From NCBI RefSeq assembly GCF_038900055.1, contig NZ_JBBMQM010000001.1:434001-498000 (forward strand): a DNA stretch of 64,000 bases, given 5' to 3'. Under the pieces are notes generated by a model. It worked only from the letters and a program-made list of their open reading frames with translations, was not told the DNA's origin and did not search any database. Below are positions 34,773-43,416 of this stretch, piece after piece. The position numbers and the translations under genes are program-made. The stretch comes from Henriciella sp. AS95 (GTDB taxonomy: Bacteria; Pseudomonadota; Alphaproteobacteria; Caulobacterales; Hyphomonadaceae). Position 1 is the stretch's first letter. Every line of letters starts with the position of its first letter.

Positions 34773-35582
34773 ATGTCCAAACCCTCCCCCGTCGGAACCG
34801 TGATGATCAATGCCGCCCGCCAGGCCGGGCGCTCGCTTGCGCGCGATTTTGGCGAGGTGGAAAACCTTCAGATTTCCAAGAAGGGGCCTGCCGATTTCGT
34901 CTCCAATGCCGACCACCGCGCCGAAGAGATCATCTATGAAAGCCTCTCCAAGGCACGGCCGGGCTATGGCTTCCTCATGGAAGAGCGCGGCGTCGTCGAA
35001 GGCACAGACAAGTCGAACCGTTTCATCGTTGACCCGCTCGACGGCACGCTGAACTTCCTGCACGGCCAGCCGCACTATGCTGTGTCGATCGCGCTGGAGC
35101 GCGAAGGCAAGCTGCTGACGGGCGTCGTTTATGATGTCGCCAAGAACGAGATTTTCTGGGCTGAGACGGGCCGCGGCGCGTGGCTCGACCAGCGCAAGCT
35201 GTTCGTGGCGAACCGCAAACGCCTCGAAGAGAGCGTGTTCGCGACCGGCACGCCGTGGATCGGCAAGGGCGAGGCTTCACACCGCCAGTTCGCGCAGGAG
35301 ATCGCGGCCATCACGCCGGTGACGGCCGGCATTCGCCGCTATGGTTCTGCTGCGCTTGATCTGGCTTATGTCGCTGCGGGCCGTTTCGACGGCTTCTGGG
35401 AACGCGGCCTCAAGCCGTGGGACATTGCGGCGGGGATCGTCCTGGTCCGTGAAGCCGGCGGTTTTGTTGACGAGATCGAAGGCGGCGACGTTCAGACGAC
35501 GGGCAATATCATTGCCGCGAATGAACCGCTCCTGCCGAAGCTGAAAGAGCGTCTGCGCAAAGCCAAGGCCTTCGGGGAATAA
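34773..35582 (+). CDS. suhB: inositol monophosphatase family protein
   Basis: 269 residues with the metal-binding Li-sensitive phosphatase motifs: DFVSNADHRAEE, EERG (Glu ligand), DPLDGTLNF and later LKPWDIAAG. It hydrolyses inositol 1-phosphate and similar sugar phosphates; SuhB also acts in rRNA transcription in E. coli. The efp-suhB order with 8 bp spacing suggests one transcript. Confidence 0.94.
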   Translation: MSKPSPVGTVMINAARQAGRSLARDFGEVENLQISKKGPADFVSNADHRAEEIIYESLSKARPGYGFLMEERGVVEGTDKSNRFIVDPLDGTLNFLHGQPHYAVSIALEREGKLLTGVVYDVAKNEIFWAETGRGAWLDQRKLFVANRKRLEESVFATGTPWIGKGEASHRQFAQEIAAITPVTAGIRRYGSAALDLAYVAAGRFDGFWERGLKPWDIAAGIVLVREAGGFVDEIEGGDVQTTGNIIAANEPLLPKLKERLRKAKAFGE

Positions 35583-35630
35583 AGCCCGATTCCGCTCATC
35601 CCGGCTTTGGTCGGGAAGAGCGGCTTATAG

Positions 35631-37466
35631 CTACTCCGCTGCCGCCGCGAACTGCATTTCAGCAAGCCGCGCATAGAGTCCGCCTTTTTCGACAAGCGCG
35701 TCATGGCTGCCTTCCTCGACGATGCGGCCATCATCCATCACGATAATGCGGTTAGCGCGGCGGATCGTGGAGAGCCGGTGCGCGATGACGAGGGTTGAGC
35801 GGCCTTCGGCGGCGGTCGCGATGGCTTTCTGAACGAGACCTTCGCTTTCGCTGTCGAGGGCGGATGTCGCCTCATCGAGCAGCAGGATCGGGGCTTCGCG
35901 GACGAGCGCGCGGGCAAGGGCGACGCGCTGGCGCTGGCCGCCGGACAGGCTGCGGCCTTTCTGGCCGATATCGGCATTGAGCCCGCCTTTTTCCTCAAGA
36001 AAGCGCCAGGCTTCGGCCATGGTCGCGGCCTTGACGAGGTGCTCGTCGGAGACGGCGCCGAGCGCGCCGAAGGCGATATTCTCGCGGGCCGTGCCGGTGA
36101 AGAGGGCCGATTCCTGCGGGGCATAGGCGAACTGGGCGCGCCAGAGGGCCGGGTCTGTGTCGCTGGCGGCGACGTCATCGACGAGGATACGGCCAGATTG
36201 CGGGTCAAACAGGCGAAGCGCGAGGCGGAAAACGGTCGACTTGCCGGCCCCCGATGGGCCAACAAGCGCGACGAATTCGCCGGGCTGCACATCGAGCGAG
36301 AAACCCTTCAGGGCGGGCGCATCCTCCGTGCCATAGGAGAAGTCGACCTTGTCGAAGACGAGATGGCCGCGATGGTCTTTCGCGGTTGGCAGGATAGTGG
36401 CGGGCGCGCGGATTTCCGGCGTCTCATCGAGGATTTCGGTGGCCCGGTCTGCGGCGCCGGCAGCCCGCATGACCTCGCCCCAGACCTCAGCAAGCATGCC
36501 GAAACCGGAGCCAGCATAGAAGGCGTAGAGGATCATCTGGGTGAGCTCACCGGGGGTCATGTTGCCATTGGCGACGGAACGGGCCCCGAGCCAGAGGATA
36601 CCAACCATGCCTCCAAGCAGCATGATGGACACGGCGAGGATCATGAAGCTGCGGGCGGTGATCCGTTTCAGCGCGGCTCTGAAGACGGCTTCTGCGGCGG
36701 CGGTGAAGGAGGCCTCGCGCTGTTTTTCCTGGCCATAGGCCTGCACGAGTTCGATCGCGTCGAGCGCTTCTGATGCCTGCGCGCCGGCATCAGCGAGCTT
36801 GGTCTGCGCCGTGTTGGAGGCACCGCGAATGATGCGGCCGATGAACATGACCGGGAACATGGCGAGTGGGATCATCAGGAGGAGGGTGCCGCCGAGCTTC
36901 CAGTTGGTGACGAGCATCATGATGATGGCACCGACTGTCGAGAGGATGGTGCGGGTGGCGAGCGAGGCCGATGAGCCAAGAAAGGTCTCGATCAGCGAGA
37001 CGTCTGCGGTAAGGCGCGACACCGCTTCGCCGGAGCGGATATTGGCATGGAAGCGCGGGCTGAGGCTGAGCAGTTTTGAATAAAGGTCCGTGCGCAGGTC
37101 AGCGGCGACGCGTTCGCCGAAGCGCGAGACGAAATAGAAGCGAAGCGCCGAGAGAATGCCCATCGCGATGGCGGCGGCCAGGACGTAGAAGAAGTAGCGG
37201 TCAATCGTCTCGAGGAGCTGCGTGCCTCGCTCCCCGCTCTCGCCAGCATCAACGGCCTGACCGAACAACCACGGGATGGTCAGGGCCGACATCGCGGCTA
37301 CAACAAGGAAGATGGCGGCGATGAAGACGAGGCCGATATGCCGCTTCACATAGGGCCAGAGCAGGGCAAGCGGCTTGACGCTTCGGCCCTTCGGACGATC
37401 TGCACCGGCCTGCTGCCCTCCGGTTTCGCGCCGGTCGTTGACCGTTTGGCTGCTCGTGTCACTCAT
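35631..37466 (-). CDS. ABC exporter, fused permease and ATPase (MsbA-like)
   Basis: 611 residues: an ABC type-1 exporter membrane domain with about six transmembrane helices (residues about 45-335), then an ATPase domain. The ATPase has Walker A (GPSGAGKST), signature (LSGGQRQRVALARAL), Walker B (ILLLDEATSALD) and H-loop (VIAHRLST). The YPFPTR-like coupling region is typical of lipid or drug exporters. It would function as a homodimer, possibly for lipid A, lipids or drugs; the substrate cannot be read from sequence. It is divergent from rpmE. Confidence 0.92.
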   Translation of the reverse strand: MSDTSSQTVNDRRETGGQQAGADRPKGRSVKPLALLWPYVKRHIGLVFIAAIFLVVAAMSALTIPWLFGQAVDAGESGERGTQLLETIDRYFFYVLAAAIAMGILSALRFYFVSRFGERVAADLRTDLYSKLLSLSPRFHANIRSGEAVSRLTADVSLIETFLGSSASLATRTILSTVGAIIMMLVTNWKLGGTLLLMIPLAMFPVMFIGRIIRGASNTAQTKLADAGAQASEALDAIELVQAYGQEKQREASFTAAAEAVFRAALKRITARSFMILAVSIMLLGGMVGILWLGARSVANGNMTPGELTQMILYAFYAGSGFGMLAEVWGEVMRAAGAADRATEILDETPEIRAPATILPTAKDHRGHLVFDKVDFSYGTEDAPALKGFSLDVQPGEFVALVGPSGAGKSTVFRLALRLFDPQSGRILVDDVAASDTDPALWRAQFAYAPQESALFTGTARENIAFGALGAVSDEHLVKAATMAEAWRFLEEKGGLNADIGQKGRSLSGGQRQRVALARALVREAPILLLDEATSALDSESEGLVQKAIATAAEGRSTLVIAHRLSTIRRANRIIVMDDGRIVEEGSHDALVEKGGLYARLAEMQFAAAAE

Positions 37467-37593
37467 CGCATTACACCTTGATTGCGGCGACCCCCTTGCA
37501 GGGGCGGTCTCTTTCTACTAAGACCCCGCTTTCCGAATTTCACAGAGGCCAAACCGCACAGGTGCAGCCGCTGACCCGCAAGGAATAGAGACG

Positions 37594-37809
37594 ATGAAAG
37601 CCGAAGGCCATCCCGATTACCACTTCATTACCGTCGTCATGACAGACGGTACCGAGTACCAGACCCGCTCGACCTACGGCAAGGAAGGCGACAAGCTTAC
37701 GCTGGACATCGATTCCAGCTCGCACCCAGCCTGGACCGGCGGCACCCAGCAGCTCGACCGCGGTGGCCGCGTGTCGCGCTTCAAGGACAAGTTCAAAGGC
37801 TTCGTGTAA
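37594..37809 (+). CDS. rpmE: 50S ribosomal protein L31
   Basis: 71 residues with the L31 hallmark [17 protein letters not shown] near the N-terminus, the [12 protein letters not shown] motif, and a basic C-terminal FKDKFKGF. It lacks the zinc-binding Cys found in some L31 proteins, so it is a Cys-free variant independent of zinc. It is a monocistron ended by an intrinsic terminator 28 bp downstream. Confidence 0.95.
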   Translation: MKAEGHPDYHFITVVMTDGTEYQTRSTYGKEGDKLTLDIDSSSHPAWTGGTQQLDRGGRVSRFKDKFKGFV

Positions 37810-37835
37810 GCCTTATCTGACTCCATCAGACAGCA

Positions 37836-37864
37836 AGCCCCGCCCGAAACGGCGGGGTTTTTTG
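37836..37864 (+). terminator. Rho-independent terminator after rpmE
   Basis: CCCCGCC (37838-37844) pairs with GGCGGGG (37851-37857) around CGAAAC, followed by seven T. Confidence 0.9.
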
Positions 37865-37983
37865 TGTTTGATTGTCGAGATTGGGTCAGAAGATGTCTGA
37901 CACGCTTCACGCCGTTCTGGGCGCGCATTTGCCTTGGTAGACTTTGGCCATAGCTGAGATGAGATCGCTACGGAGATCAAACC

Positions 37984-38694
37984 ATGCGCGCTATTGGCCC
38001 TGCCTTGCTGGCTGTGCTGCCTGTCGCAGAAGCGGCGGCGGAAGTTGAGTATTTTTCAGAGGCGATTGTCTCATCCTCGGTGATTGACCGAGGCGAACAG
38101 ATCGGTGGACCGAGCCTTCAGGTCGCCGTCGGCGCCGATTGGGTGATTGGCCCTGGCGAGGTCTATGGCGCGCTCTATCGGCTGACGCCGCTCGGCCAGG
38201 ACCAGGAAGCCTTCGCCGACGAGTTCGACTATACGCTCGGCTATGCCTGGGACGGCGAAGGGTATGCGGCGGATATTTCGGCCAGCTGGCTGACCTATCC
38301 AGGCCTCGCCGATGAGCCGAGCCTGGAGCTGGCTGGAGAGATCGGGCTTGATGCGCCGCTCGGCCCGACGATTGCGGCTTTTTACGACACTGAGTTTGAG
38401 GATTACGGGCTGGAAGTGACGGCCGGGCCGGAATGGGATGTCGGGAACTGGTCGAGCTATATGATTGCCCGCGCCGGTTTCGTTGAGCCGGGAGACGGGT
38501 CTGATACACGCACCTATGGCGGCTTCGAGATCGGCGCTGTCCGGCCCGTGGGCGAAACCGCCGAATTTGGCGGCTATGCGCGCATGGAGTTCGCCAATCA
38601 GGACAGCTTTGCCGACACGGTTGAAGGCGGCAATATTGTTGATGTCACAGATTCAGGTCTCGCCGTCGGGGCCTTCGTCGCCGCCACTTTCTGA
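37984..38694 (+). CDS. outer-membrane beta-barrel protein (TorF-like)
   Basis: 236 residues with a signal peptide ending near AEAAAE. The mature part consists of alternating strands with many aromatic residues (EYFSEAIVSSSVIDRG, YTLGYAWDGEGYAADIS, FGGYARMEF) and ends in the C-terminal Phe (VGAFVAATF) that marks outer-membrane barrels. It resembles the TorF/Gcw_chp family of small porin-like proteins in proteobacteria. Cargo is unknown. Its 3' end overlaps the converging zapE gene by 42 bp. Confidence 0.7.
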   Translation: MRAIGPALLAVLPVAEAAAEVEYFSEAIVSSSVIDRGEQIGGPSLQVAVGADWVIGPGEVYGALYRLTPLGQDQEAFADEFDYTLGYAWDGEGYAADISASWLTYPGLADEPSLELAGEIGLDAPLGPTIAAFYDTEFEDYGLEVTAGPEWDVGNWSSYMIARAGFVEPGDGSDTRTYGGFEIGAVRPVGETAEFGGYARMEFANQDSFADTVEGGNIVDVTDSGLAVGAFVAATF

Positions 38695-39819
38695 TTTTTC
38701 GACGCGCGGCGGCACACGGTGTTCGAGAGCGAGATATTCCTCTGAGCGCATTTCGTGGAGGCGGCTCGCCGTGCGCTGGAATTCAAAACTGCCATCACCG
38801 GCCGGATATAGCGTGTCGGCGTCTGCGGCCGAGGTCGCGACGAGTTTGACGCGTGCCTCATAAAGCGCATCGATCAGGGCAACAAAGCGGGCCGCTTCAT
38901 TGCGTTTGTCCTTTGTAAGCTTCGGAATGTCGTCGATGAGGACGGTGTGAAAATTGGCGGCGATGGTGAGATAGTCCCGTGAGCCAAGCGGGCGGGCGCA
39001 TAGCTCGTCAAAGGTGAAGCGCGCCACGCCCGCCGCCTCGCGCGGGACGAGCAGCTTGCGGCCTTTCACATGCAGGAAGCACTGATTGGGCTGCGCGCCG
39101 AGCGTGAGGCGGTCAAATGCCTTGTCGAGGCGCGCTTCGGCCTCGTCGCCCGTCAGGACATGCCAGACAGGGGCTTCCTTCAGGCGTTCCAGCCGGTAGT
39201 CGCGTTCCGAAGCGAGGTGGAAGACCTCGCATTGATCCTTGATGATGTCGATGAAGGGCAGGAAGAGCTGGCGGTTGAGACCGTTCTTGTAAAGCTCGTC
39301 AGGGTGGCGGTTCGATGTGGCGACGACCGTGACGCGGCGCTCGAACAGATCCTCGAACAAGCGGCCCAGGATCATCGCGTCGGCAATCTGCGTGACCTGA
39401 AACTCATCGAAACAAAGCAATTTCGCCTCTGAGGCGATCAGTTTCGCCACTGGGGCGATTGGATCATTTCCAGCCTTGCGAACCCGGTGAGCGGCGCGGC
39501 GGCGCTCAGTGTCGCTCATCTCCCGCCAGGTATTCATCTCATCCTGAACCCGGCCCATGAATTCATGAAAATGGACGCGTTTGGAGGGAACGGGCGAAAG
39601 CTCATGGAAGAGGTCCATCAGCATGGATTTTCCGCGCCCGACGCCGCCCCACATATAGAGACCGCGAATCTGCGGCGGTTTGCTGAAAAGGCCGCCGGAG
39701 CCGGCATTCTTCAGCCGGTCAAGCACGCCGTCGAGTTTGCGGGCCGCCTCAAGCTGGGACGGGTCCTCGATCAGCTGGCCATTGGCGATCCGGGCTTTGT
39801 AGGCAGACTCGACACTCAT
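38653..39819 (-). CDS. zapE: AFG1-like ATPase / cell-division protein ZapE
   Basis: 388 residues of the AFG1 family. GLYMWGGVGRGKSMLMDLFH is the Walker A region, LLCFDEFQVTQIADA the Walker B region, and VVATSNRHPDELYKNGLNR the sensor region. In E. coli ZapE binds FtsZ; in mitochondria AFG1 supports quality control of respiratory proteins. ATG at 39819. It follows the rhomboid protease gene in the same direction with only 6 bp between. Confidence 0.92.
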   Translation of the reverse strand: MSVESAYKARIANGQLIEDPSQLEAARKLDGVLDRLKNAGSGGLFSKPPQIRGLYMWGGVGRGKSMLMDLFHELSPVPSKRVHFHEFMGRVQDEMNTWREMSDTERRRAAHRVRKAGNDPIAPVAKLIASEAKLLCFDEFQVTQIADAMILGRLFEDLFERRVTVVATSNRHPDELYKNGLNRQLFLPFIDIIKDQCEVFHLASERDYRLERLKEAPVWHVLTGDEAEARLDKAFDRLTLGAQPNQCFLHVKGRKLLVPREAAGVARFTFDELCARPLGSRDYLTIAANFHTVLIDDIPKLTKDKRNEAARFVALIDALYEARVKLVATSAADADTLYPAGDGSFEFQRTASRLHEMRSEEYLALEHRVPPRVEKSESGGDEGPDGET

Positions 39820-39825
39820 TCTCGA

Positions 39826-40443
39826 TCACCCGCCTCCAAGGACCCTGGCCACCTGTTCGGAGAAGATGTGCAGAGCCCCCGGCTCAACAGCGATCGTGGC
39901 AAGCAGGCCGCAGATCGCGCCGCCAATATGCGCTTCATGTCCGATGACGCGGTTCTCATTCTGCGCCAGCATGATCGAGATACCGATGAAGGCAATTGCG
40001 AAAACGACGGCAGGCATCGGGATGATGAAGAGGATCAGCGTCGCGAACGGCATGAACAGGCAGAAGGACAGGATGACGCCGCTGGTTGCGCCTGAGGCCC
40101 CGAGCGCGCGGTATTCCATATTGCGGAAATTCTCCAGATACGCCCAGACATTGCCGCCAAGAAGGGCGGCGAAATAGACGATGAGGAATTTCGGCGTGCC
40201 GAGAACGCTTTCAATGATCCGCCCGAACTGGAAAAGGACGAACATGTTGATGAGCAAGTGGAAGACACCGCCGTGCAGGAAGCCTGAGGTCAGGAAACGG
40301 TGATATTCACGCCGCTGGCGGATGCCGGCGACATAGAACAGGTTTCCCATCAGGAATTGCGGGTTCGACCAGGCAAATATGCTGGCGGCAACGTTTACCG
40401 CGATCAGGGTAAGGGTGGCCGGATAGGCGGCAAAATTCTCCAT
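39826..40443 (-). CDS. rhomboid-family intramembrane serine protease
   Basis: 205 residues with six transmembrane helices. The helix-loop FLHGGVFHLLINMFVLFQFG contains the conserved HxxxN, GASGATSGVI carries the catalytic Ser, and the catalytic His is in GHEAHIGGAICG. Rhomboids cleave substrates within the membrane. The usual active-site dyad is intact. It sits upstream of zapE and downstream of the receiver protein on the minus strand. Confidence 0.92.
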   Translation of the reverse strand: MENFAAYPATLTLIAVNVAASIFAWSNPQFLMGNLFYVAGIRQRREYHRFLTSGFLHGGVFHLLINMFVLFQFGRIIESVLGTPKFLIVYFAALLGGNVWAYLENFRNMEYRALGASGATSGVILSFCLFMPFATLILFIIPMPAVVFAIAFIGISIMLAQNENRVIGHEAHIGGAICGLLATIAVEPGALHIFSEQVARVLGGG

Positions 40444-40500
40444 CAGGAACGCCTAACCCAGCTTCGCGCCGAGTGCATCGGTTTTCCTGTAGAAAATGCC

Positions 40501-40935
40501 TTATGCCGCCGCGATTTGTGCCTGGGCTGGCGCTTCCATCTGTTCGAAGAAGAAATCGAGCATGGCTTCGGGGCGCTGGATGAAGCGATTATAAGGCAGT
40601 TTTGCCTTGAAGACCGGCGCTTCAGATATGTTGCAGCCGCAGCGAACCGCGGTTTCGACGATCTTGTCGCGGTCCGCATGGGCTGTAGACACCGCGATGC
40701 GATGACGGCCCATATTGGCGATGCGGGCAATCGTCATGTCGCCATCATAGCTGTCAGGAAGCGTCAGTTCGGTGACGACCAGATCGAAGCGTTCCAGGCG
40801 CAGGCGCCGCTCAGCTTCCATGAGGGTCGGCGCGAGGACGAGGTCAATCTGCACGCGGGCCCGGGCGGCCTTGTCCGCAGCAATGGCCAGCATGTCTCTG
40901 ACTGGCTCATGATCCTCAATCCACAATACTTTCAT
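40501..40935 (-). CDS. stand-alone receiver-domain protein with Glu at the phospho site
   Basis: 144 residues. The acidic pocket is IED (Glu7-Asp8). The residue that should be the phospho-acceptor Asp is Glu56 in VVTELTLPDS. The conserved Ser/Thr (Ser83-Thr84) and Lys (about 110-112) follow. A Glu there often mimics the phosphorylated state, so the protein may be locked on, or may be a pseudo-receiver. There is no output domain, and a short Ala/Gln tail follows. It is divergent from the acyltransferase gene with 183 bp between. Its partner is unknown. Confidence 0.8.
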   Translation of the reverse strand: MKVLWIEDHEPVRDMLAIAADKAARARVQIDLVLAPTLMEAERRLRLERFDLVVTELTLPDSYDGDMTIARIANMGRHRIAVSTAHADRDKIVETAVRCGCNISEAPVFKAKLPYNRFIQRPEAMLDFFFEQMEAPAQAQIAAA

Positions 40936-41007
40936 AACTCTACCCTGTTTCGTCCAGTGACCGGAGCACCATCAGCGCTCCCCCTCAGTTATGAACAATC
41001 TGGCAGC

Positions 41008-41034
41008 TTCTGCTTACAGCTTGGTAAAGCAGAA
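41008..41034. promoter_or_regulatory. imperfect inverted repeat between receiver and acyltransferase genes
   Basis: TTCTGCTTAC (41008-41017) is complementary to GTAAAGCAGAA (41024-41034) with one bulged base. It lies in the shared upstream region of two divergent genes and could be an operator or leader hairpin. Confidence 0.35.
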
Positions 41035-41118
41035 CTTGCTGAGTTCTTTACAGATTCACTTTTCTGGCGAGCCGCAGTTAAAGCGATGCGTGATACAAAA
41101 TCCGTGATAAGCTAAGCA

Positions 41119-42054
41119 ATGACAGGCGATTCAGGCGGAAGATCTGCGCCCGGGCAGGAACAGAGCATGGAAGACGCGATTAAAAAAAATAATCAGGTGT
41201 CTGTTTTTCTTGAAGGCCTTCAAGAAACCGATGCGCACATCGTCGACACGCTGATCGAGGAGCGGTGCCCGAGTTTCGTCTCGCACTGGAGCTGGCCGGT
41301 CGTGCGCCCGACGCTCTATTCAATGCTTGGCTACAAAAAAGCGCGGAACATGGCCGATGCGCTGATGCAGCTGAATGGACGTCGCTCTTTTGAGTACCTG
41401 TCCCAGGAACTCGATGTCGATGTGTCGATCGACCAGCTGCACCATCTGCCGGAAAAGGGACGTGTGGTGGTCGCCGCCAACCATCCGACGGGCCTGGCTG
41501 ACGGTGTGGCCGTGTGGGACGCGCTGATGCAGAAGCGCCAGGACATCGTTTTCTTCGCAAATGCCGATGCGATCCGCGTCAATCCGCAATTCCAGGATGT
41601 CATCATCCCGATCGAGTGGGTCGCGGAGAAGCGGTCTCCGGCCAAGACGCGCGAGACGCTGAAGCGCGCGGCCGAAGCCTTTGCGGAAGAAAAGTGCATC
41701 GTGATTTTCCCGTCCGGGAAGCTGGCCAAGCGGATCGACGGGAGGCTGACCGAACAGGACTGGTTCCCGACCGTGGTCAGCCTGGCGCGCAAGCAGAAAG
41801 CGCCTATCGCCCCGCTACATGTAAAGGCGAAGAATTCCTGGCTGTTCTACAAACTCAGCCAGATCAATGGCGAATTGCGCGATATCACGCTGTTTCACGA
41901 GCTTCTCAACAAGAAGGGTGCGCGCTTCGATATGAGCGTCGGTCCGCTGATTGCGCCGGACGATCTGGCAGGGGACGCGTCGGAGGTCACGGACCGGTTG
42001 AAGCATCATGTGGCTTATGAACTGGCGAAAAATCCGGACAAGCCATTCAATTAA
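41119..42054 (+). CDS. acyltransferase of the PlsC superfamily
   Basis: 311 residues. The HPTG..D catalytic motif (VVVAANHPTGLADGV) is followed by the FPSGKLAKR block and IAPLHVKAKNSW, typical of glycerol-acyltransferase-like proteins of the hemolysin/ornithine-lipid group. It has no long hydrophobic helix. The start is uncertain: the ATG at 41119 is used here, but the ATG at 41167 is plausible and would remove 16 residues. It likely acylates a phospholipid, ornithine lipid or similar acceptor, though which is unknown. Confidence 0.85.
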   Translation: MTGDSGGRSAPGQEQSMEDAIKKNNQVSVFLEGLQETDAHIVDTLIEERCPSFVSHWSWPVVRPTLYSMLGYKKARNMADALMQLNGRRSFEYLSQELDVDVSIDQLHHLPEKGRVVVAANHPTGLADGVAVWDALMQKRQDIVFFANADAIRVNPQFQDVIIPIEWVAEKRSPAKTRETLKRAAEAFAEEKCIVIFPSGKLAKRIDGRLTEQDWFPTVVSLARKQKAPIAPLHVKAKNSWLFYKLSQINGELRDITLFHELLNKKGARFDMSVGPLIAPDDLAGDASEVTDRLKHHVAYELAKNPDKPFN

Positions 42055-42142
42055 TCGGGGAAAATCTGGAACTTCCGGTCTGTCTGCACCTTACTGACTA
42101 TTAACGGTTTAATTTGGAACCGTGTCAGAAAGGGGAGAATTC

Positions 42143-43333
42143 ATGGAAGAATTCTGGAACAACACTGTGCAACAGGTGCAGGATTACGGGCCGAAGATAC
42201 TCTTCGCCATCGCAATCCTCGTTGCCGCTTATCTTGTCGCACTGCTGGTCAAATGGGTCATCTCGACGGCGATCAACAAGACCGGCTTCGGCAAGGGCCC
42301 CGTCGATCCTGACGGGAAAGCGACAAAGTCATTGGGCGACAGTCTCGGCATAGCCGCGTTCTGGATCGTCATGCTGATCGGCGTCATACAGGCGCTGACA
42401 CGGCTTGAACTGACCCAGATTGTCGATCCGCTCAACAATATGCTGGCTGATGTCCTTGGGTATCTGCCGAACATATTCGGTGCGGTGATCATCTTTGTCC
42501 TGTTCATGATTGTCGCGAATGTCGTGCAGAAGACAGCGAAGGCGGTTTTTGTCTTTGCCGATCCTGTGCCGCAACAACTCGGACTGGCCTCAAAGCCCGT
42601 GAACATCTCAGGCATTACAGCCACCGTGCTGGCCGCGATTATCGGAATTCTGGGCGCGATTGCAGCCTTTGACGTGCTGGCGATTGAAGCGATCTCAGGC
42701 CCGGCAAATGACATGCTGCGCGATATCGTATCGGCCATACCGCGTATCCTGATTGCGGCGATCCTGCTGACGGTCTTCGTCCTGATCGGCCGCTTCGTGC
42801 ATAATCTCATCATGCGGACACTGCCTGGTTTTGGTGTGGATTCGGCCGTTGCTGAACTCGGCATCCTGAAGGGCGCGGACAAGGGCCTGACGGCCTCCAG
42901 TGTCATCGCCAAGGGCGCCATGTTCTTCATTGTGCTGCTTGGTCTTATTCAGGCGCTGCGTGCGCTTGAGTTCGATGTGCTCACCAATGCGACCTATACG
43001 GTGCTTGATCTTGCAGCCTCTATCGTCTTCGGCGCGGTTATCATCGTCGCGGGCGTTATCATTGCGCGGCTGGTGAGCGGCGCGATGGCTGCGACAGGTT
43101 CAGGCATCAGCGACACGGCTGCGAAAGTGGTGAAGTGGTTGATTGTCGGCCTCGCCATCATCCTCGGTATTTCCCGCATGGAGCTGGACCCGACCGGTGG
43201 TGAGTTCGTGTTGAACGTCGCCGAAATGCTGGTCATGGGCGTGGCCGTTGGTCTCGCCATTGCTATTGGCATCGGCTTTGGCTGGGGCGGCCGCGACTGG
43301 TTCGCGCGCCAGCTCGAGAAGTGGAAAAGCTAG
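42143..43333 (+). CDS. MscS-related membrane protein with conserved TM-helix repeats
   Basis: 396 residues from the ATG at 42143, chosen because GGGGAG lies 6 bp upstream; a GTG at 42122 would add seven residues. The sequence alternates long hydrophobic helices with Gly-rich and Asp-rich repeats (PNIFGAVIIFVLFMIVANVVQ, PRILIAAILLTVFVLIGR). It closes with a Gly-rich segment, IAIGIGFGWGGRDWFARQLE. This matches the small-conductance mechanosensitive channel-related TM-helix family. Ion channel function under osmotic change is likely by family. Confidence 0.85.
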   Translation: MEEFWNNTVQQVQDYGPKILFAIAILVAAYLVALLVKWVISTAINKTGFGKGPVDPDGKATKSLGDSLGIAAFWIVMLIGVIQALTRLELTQIVDPLNNMLADVLGYLPNIFGAVIIFVLFMIVANVVQKTAKAVFVFADPVPQQLGLASKPVNISGITATVLAAIIGILGAIAAFDVLAIEAISGPANDMLRDIVSAIPRILIAAILLTVFVLIGRFVHNLIMRTLPGFGVDSAVAELGILKGADKGLTASSVIAKGAMFFIVLLGLIQALRALEFDVLTNATYTVLDLAASIVFGAVIIVAGVIIARLVSGAMAATGSGISDTAAKVVKWLIVGLAIILGISRMELDPTGGEFVLNVAEMLVMGVAVGLAIAIGIGFGWGGRDWFARQLEKWKS

Positions 43334-43363
43334 AGCGCCACTTTTCAAGCCTCACAATTGAAG

Positions 43364-43392
43364 AAGGCCGCTCCCGAGGGGGCGGCCTTTTT
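43364..43392. terminator. bidirectional terminator between mechanosensitive-protein gene and secA
   Basis: AGGCCGC (43365-43371) pairs with GCGGCCT (43382-43388); TCC and GGG extend the stem around a CGAG loop, and TTTTT follows on the plus strand. It serves the channel gene, and its position also suits the end of secA. Confidence 0.85.
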
Positions 43393-43416
43393 GCATTCCT
43401 GGGGGCTTTGCGGCGA

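Noticed and set aside
42101-42112. Two TTAA words upstream of the mechanosensitive-protein gene
   Set aside because: The spacing of 4 bp is wrong for a CtrA site.
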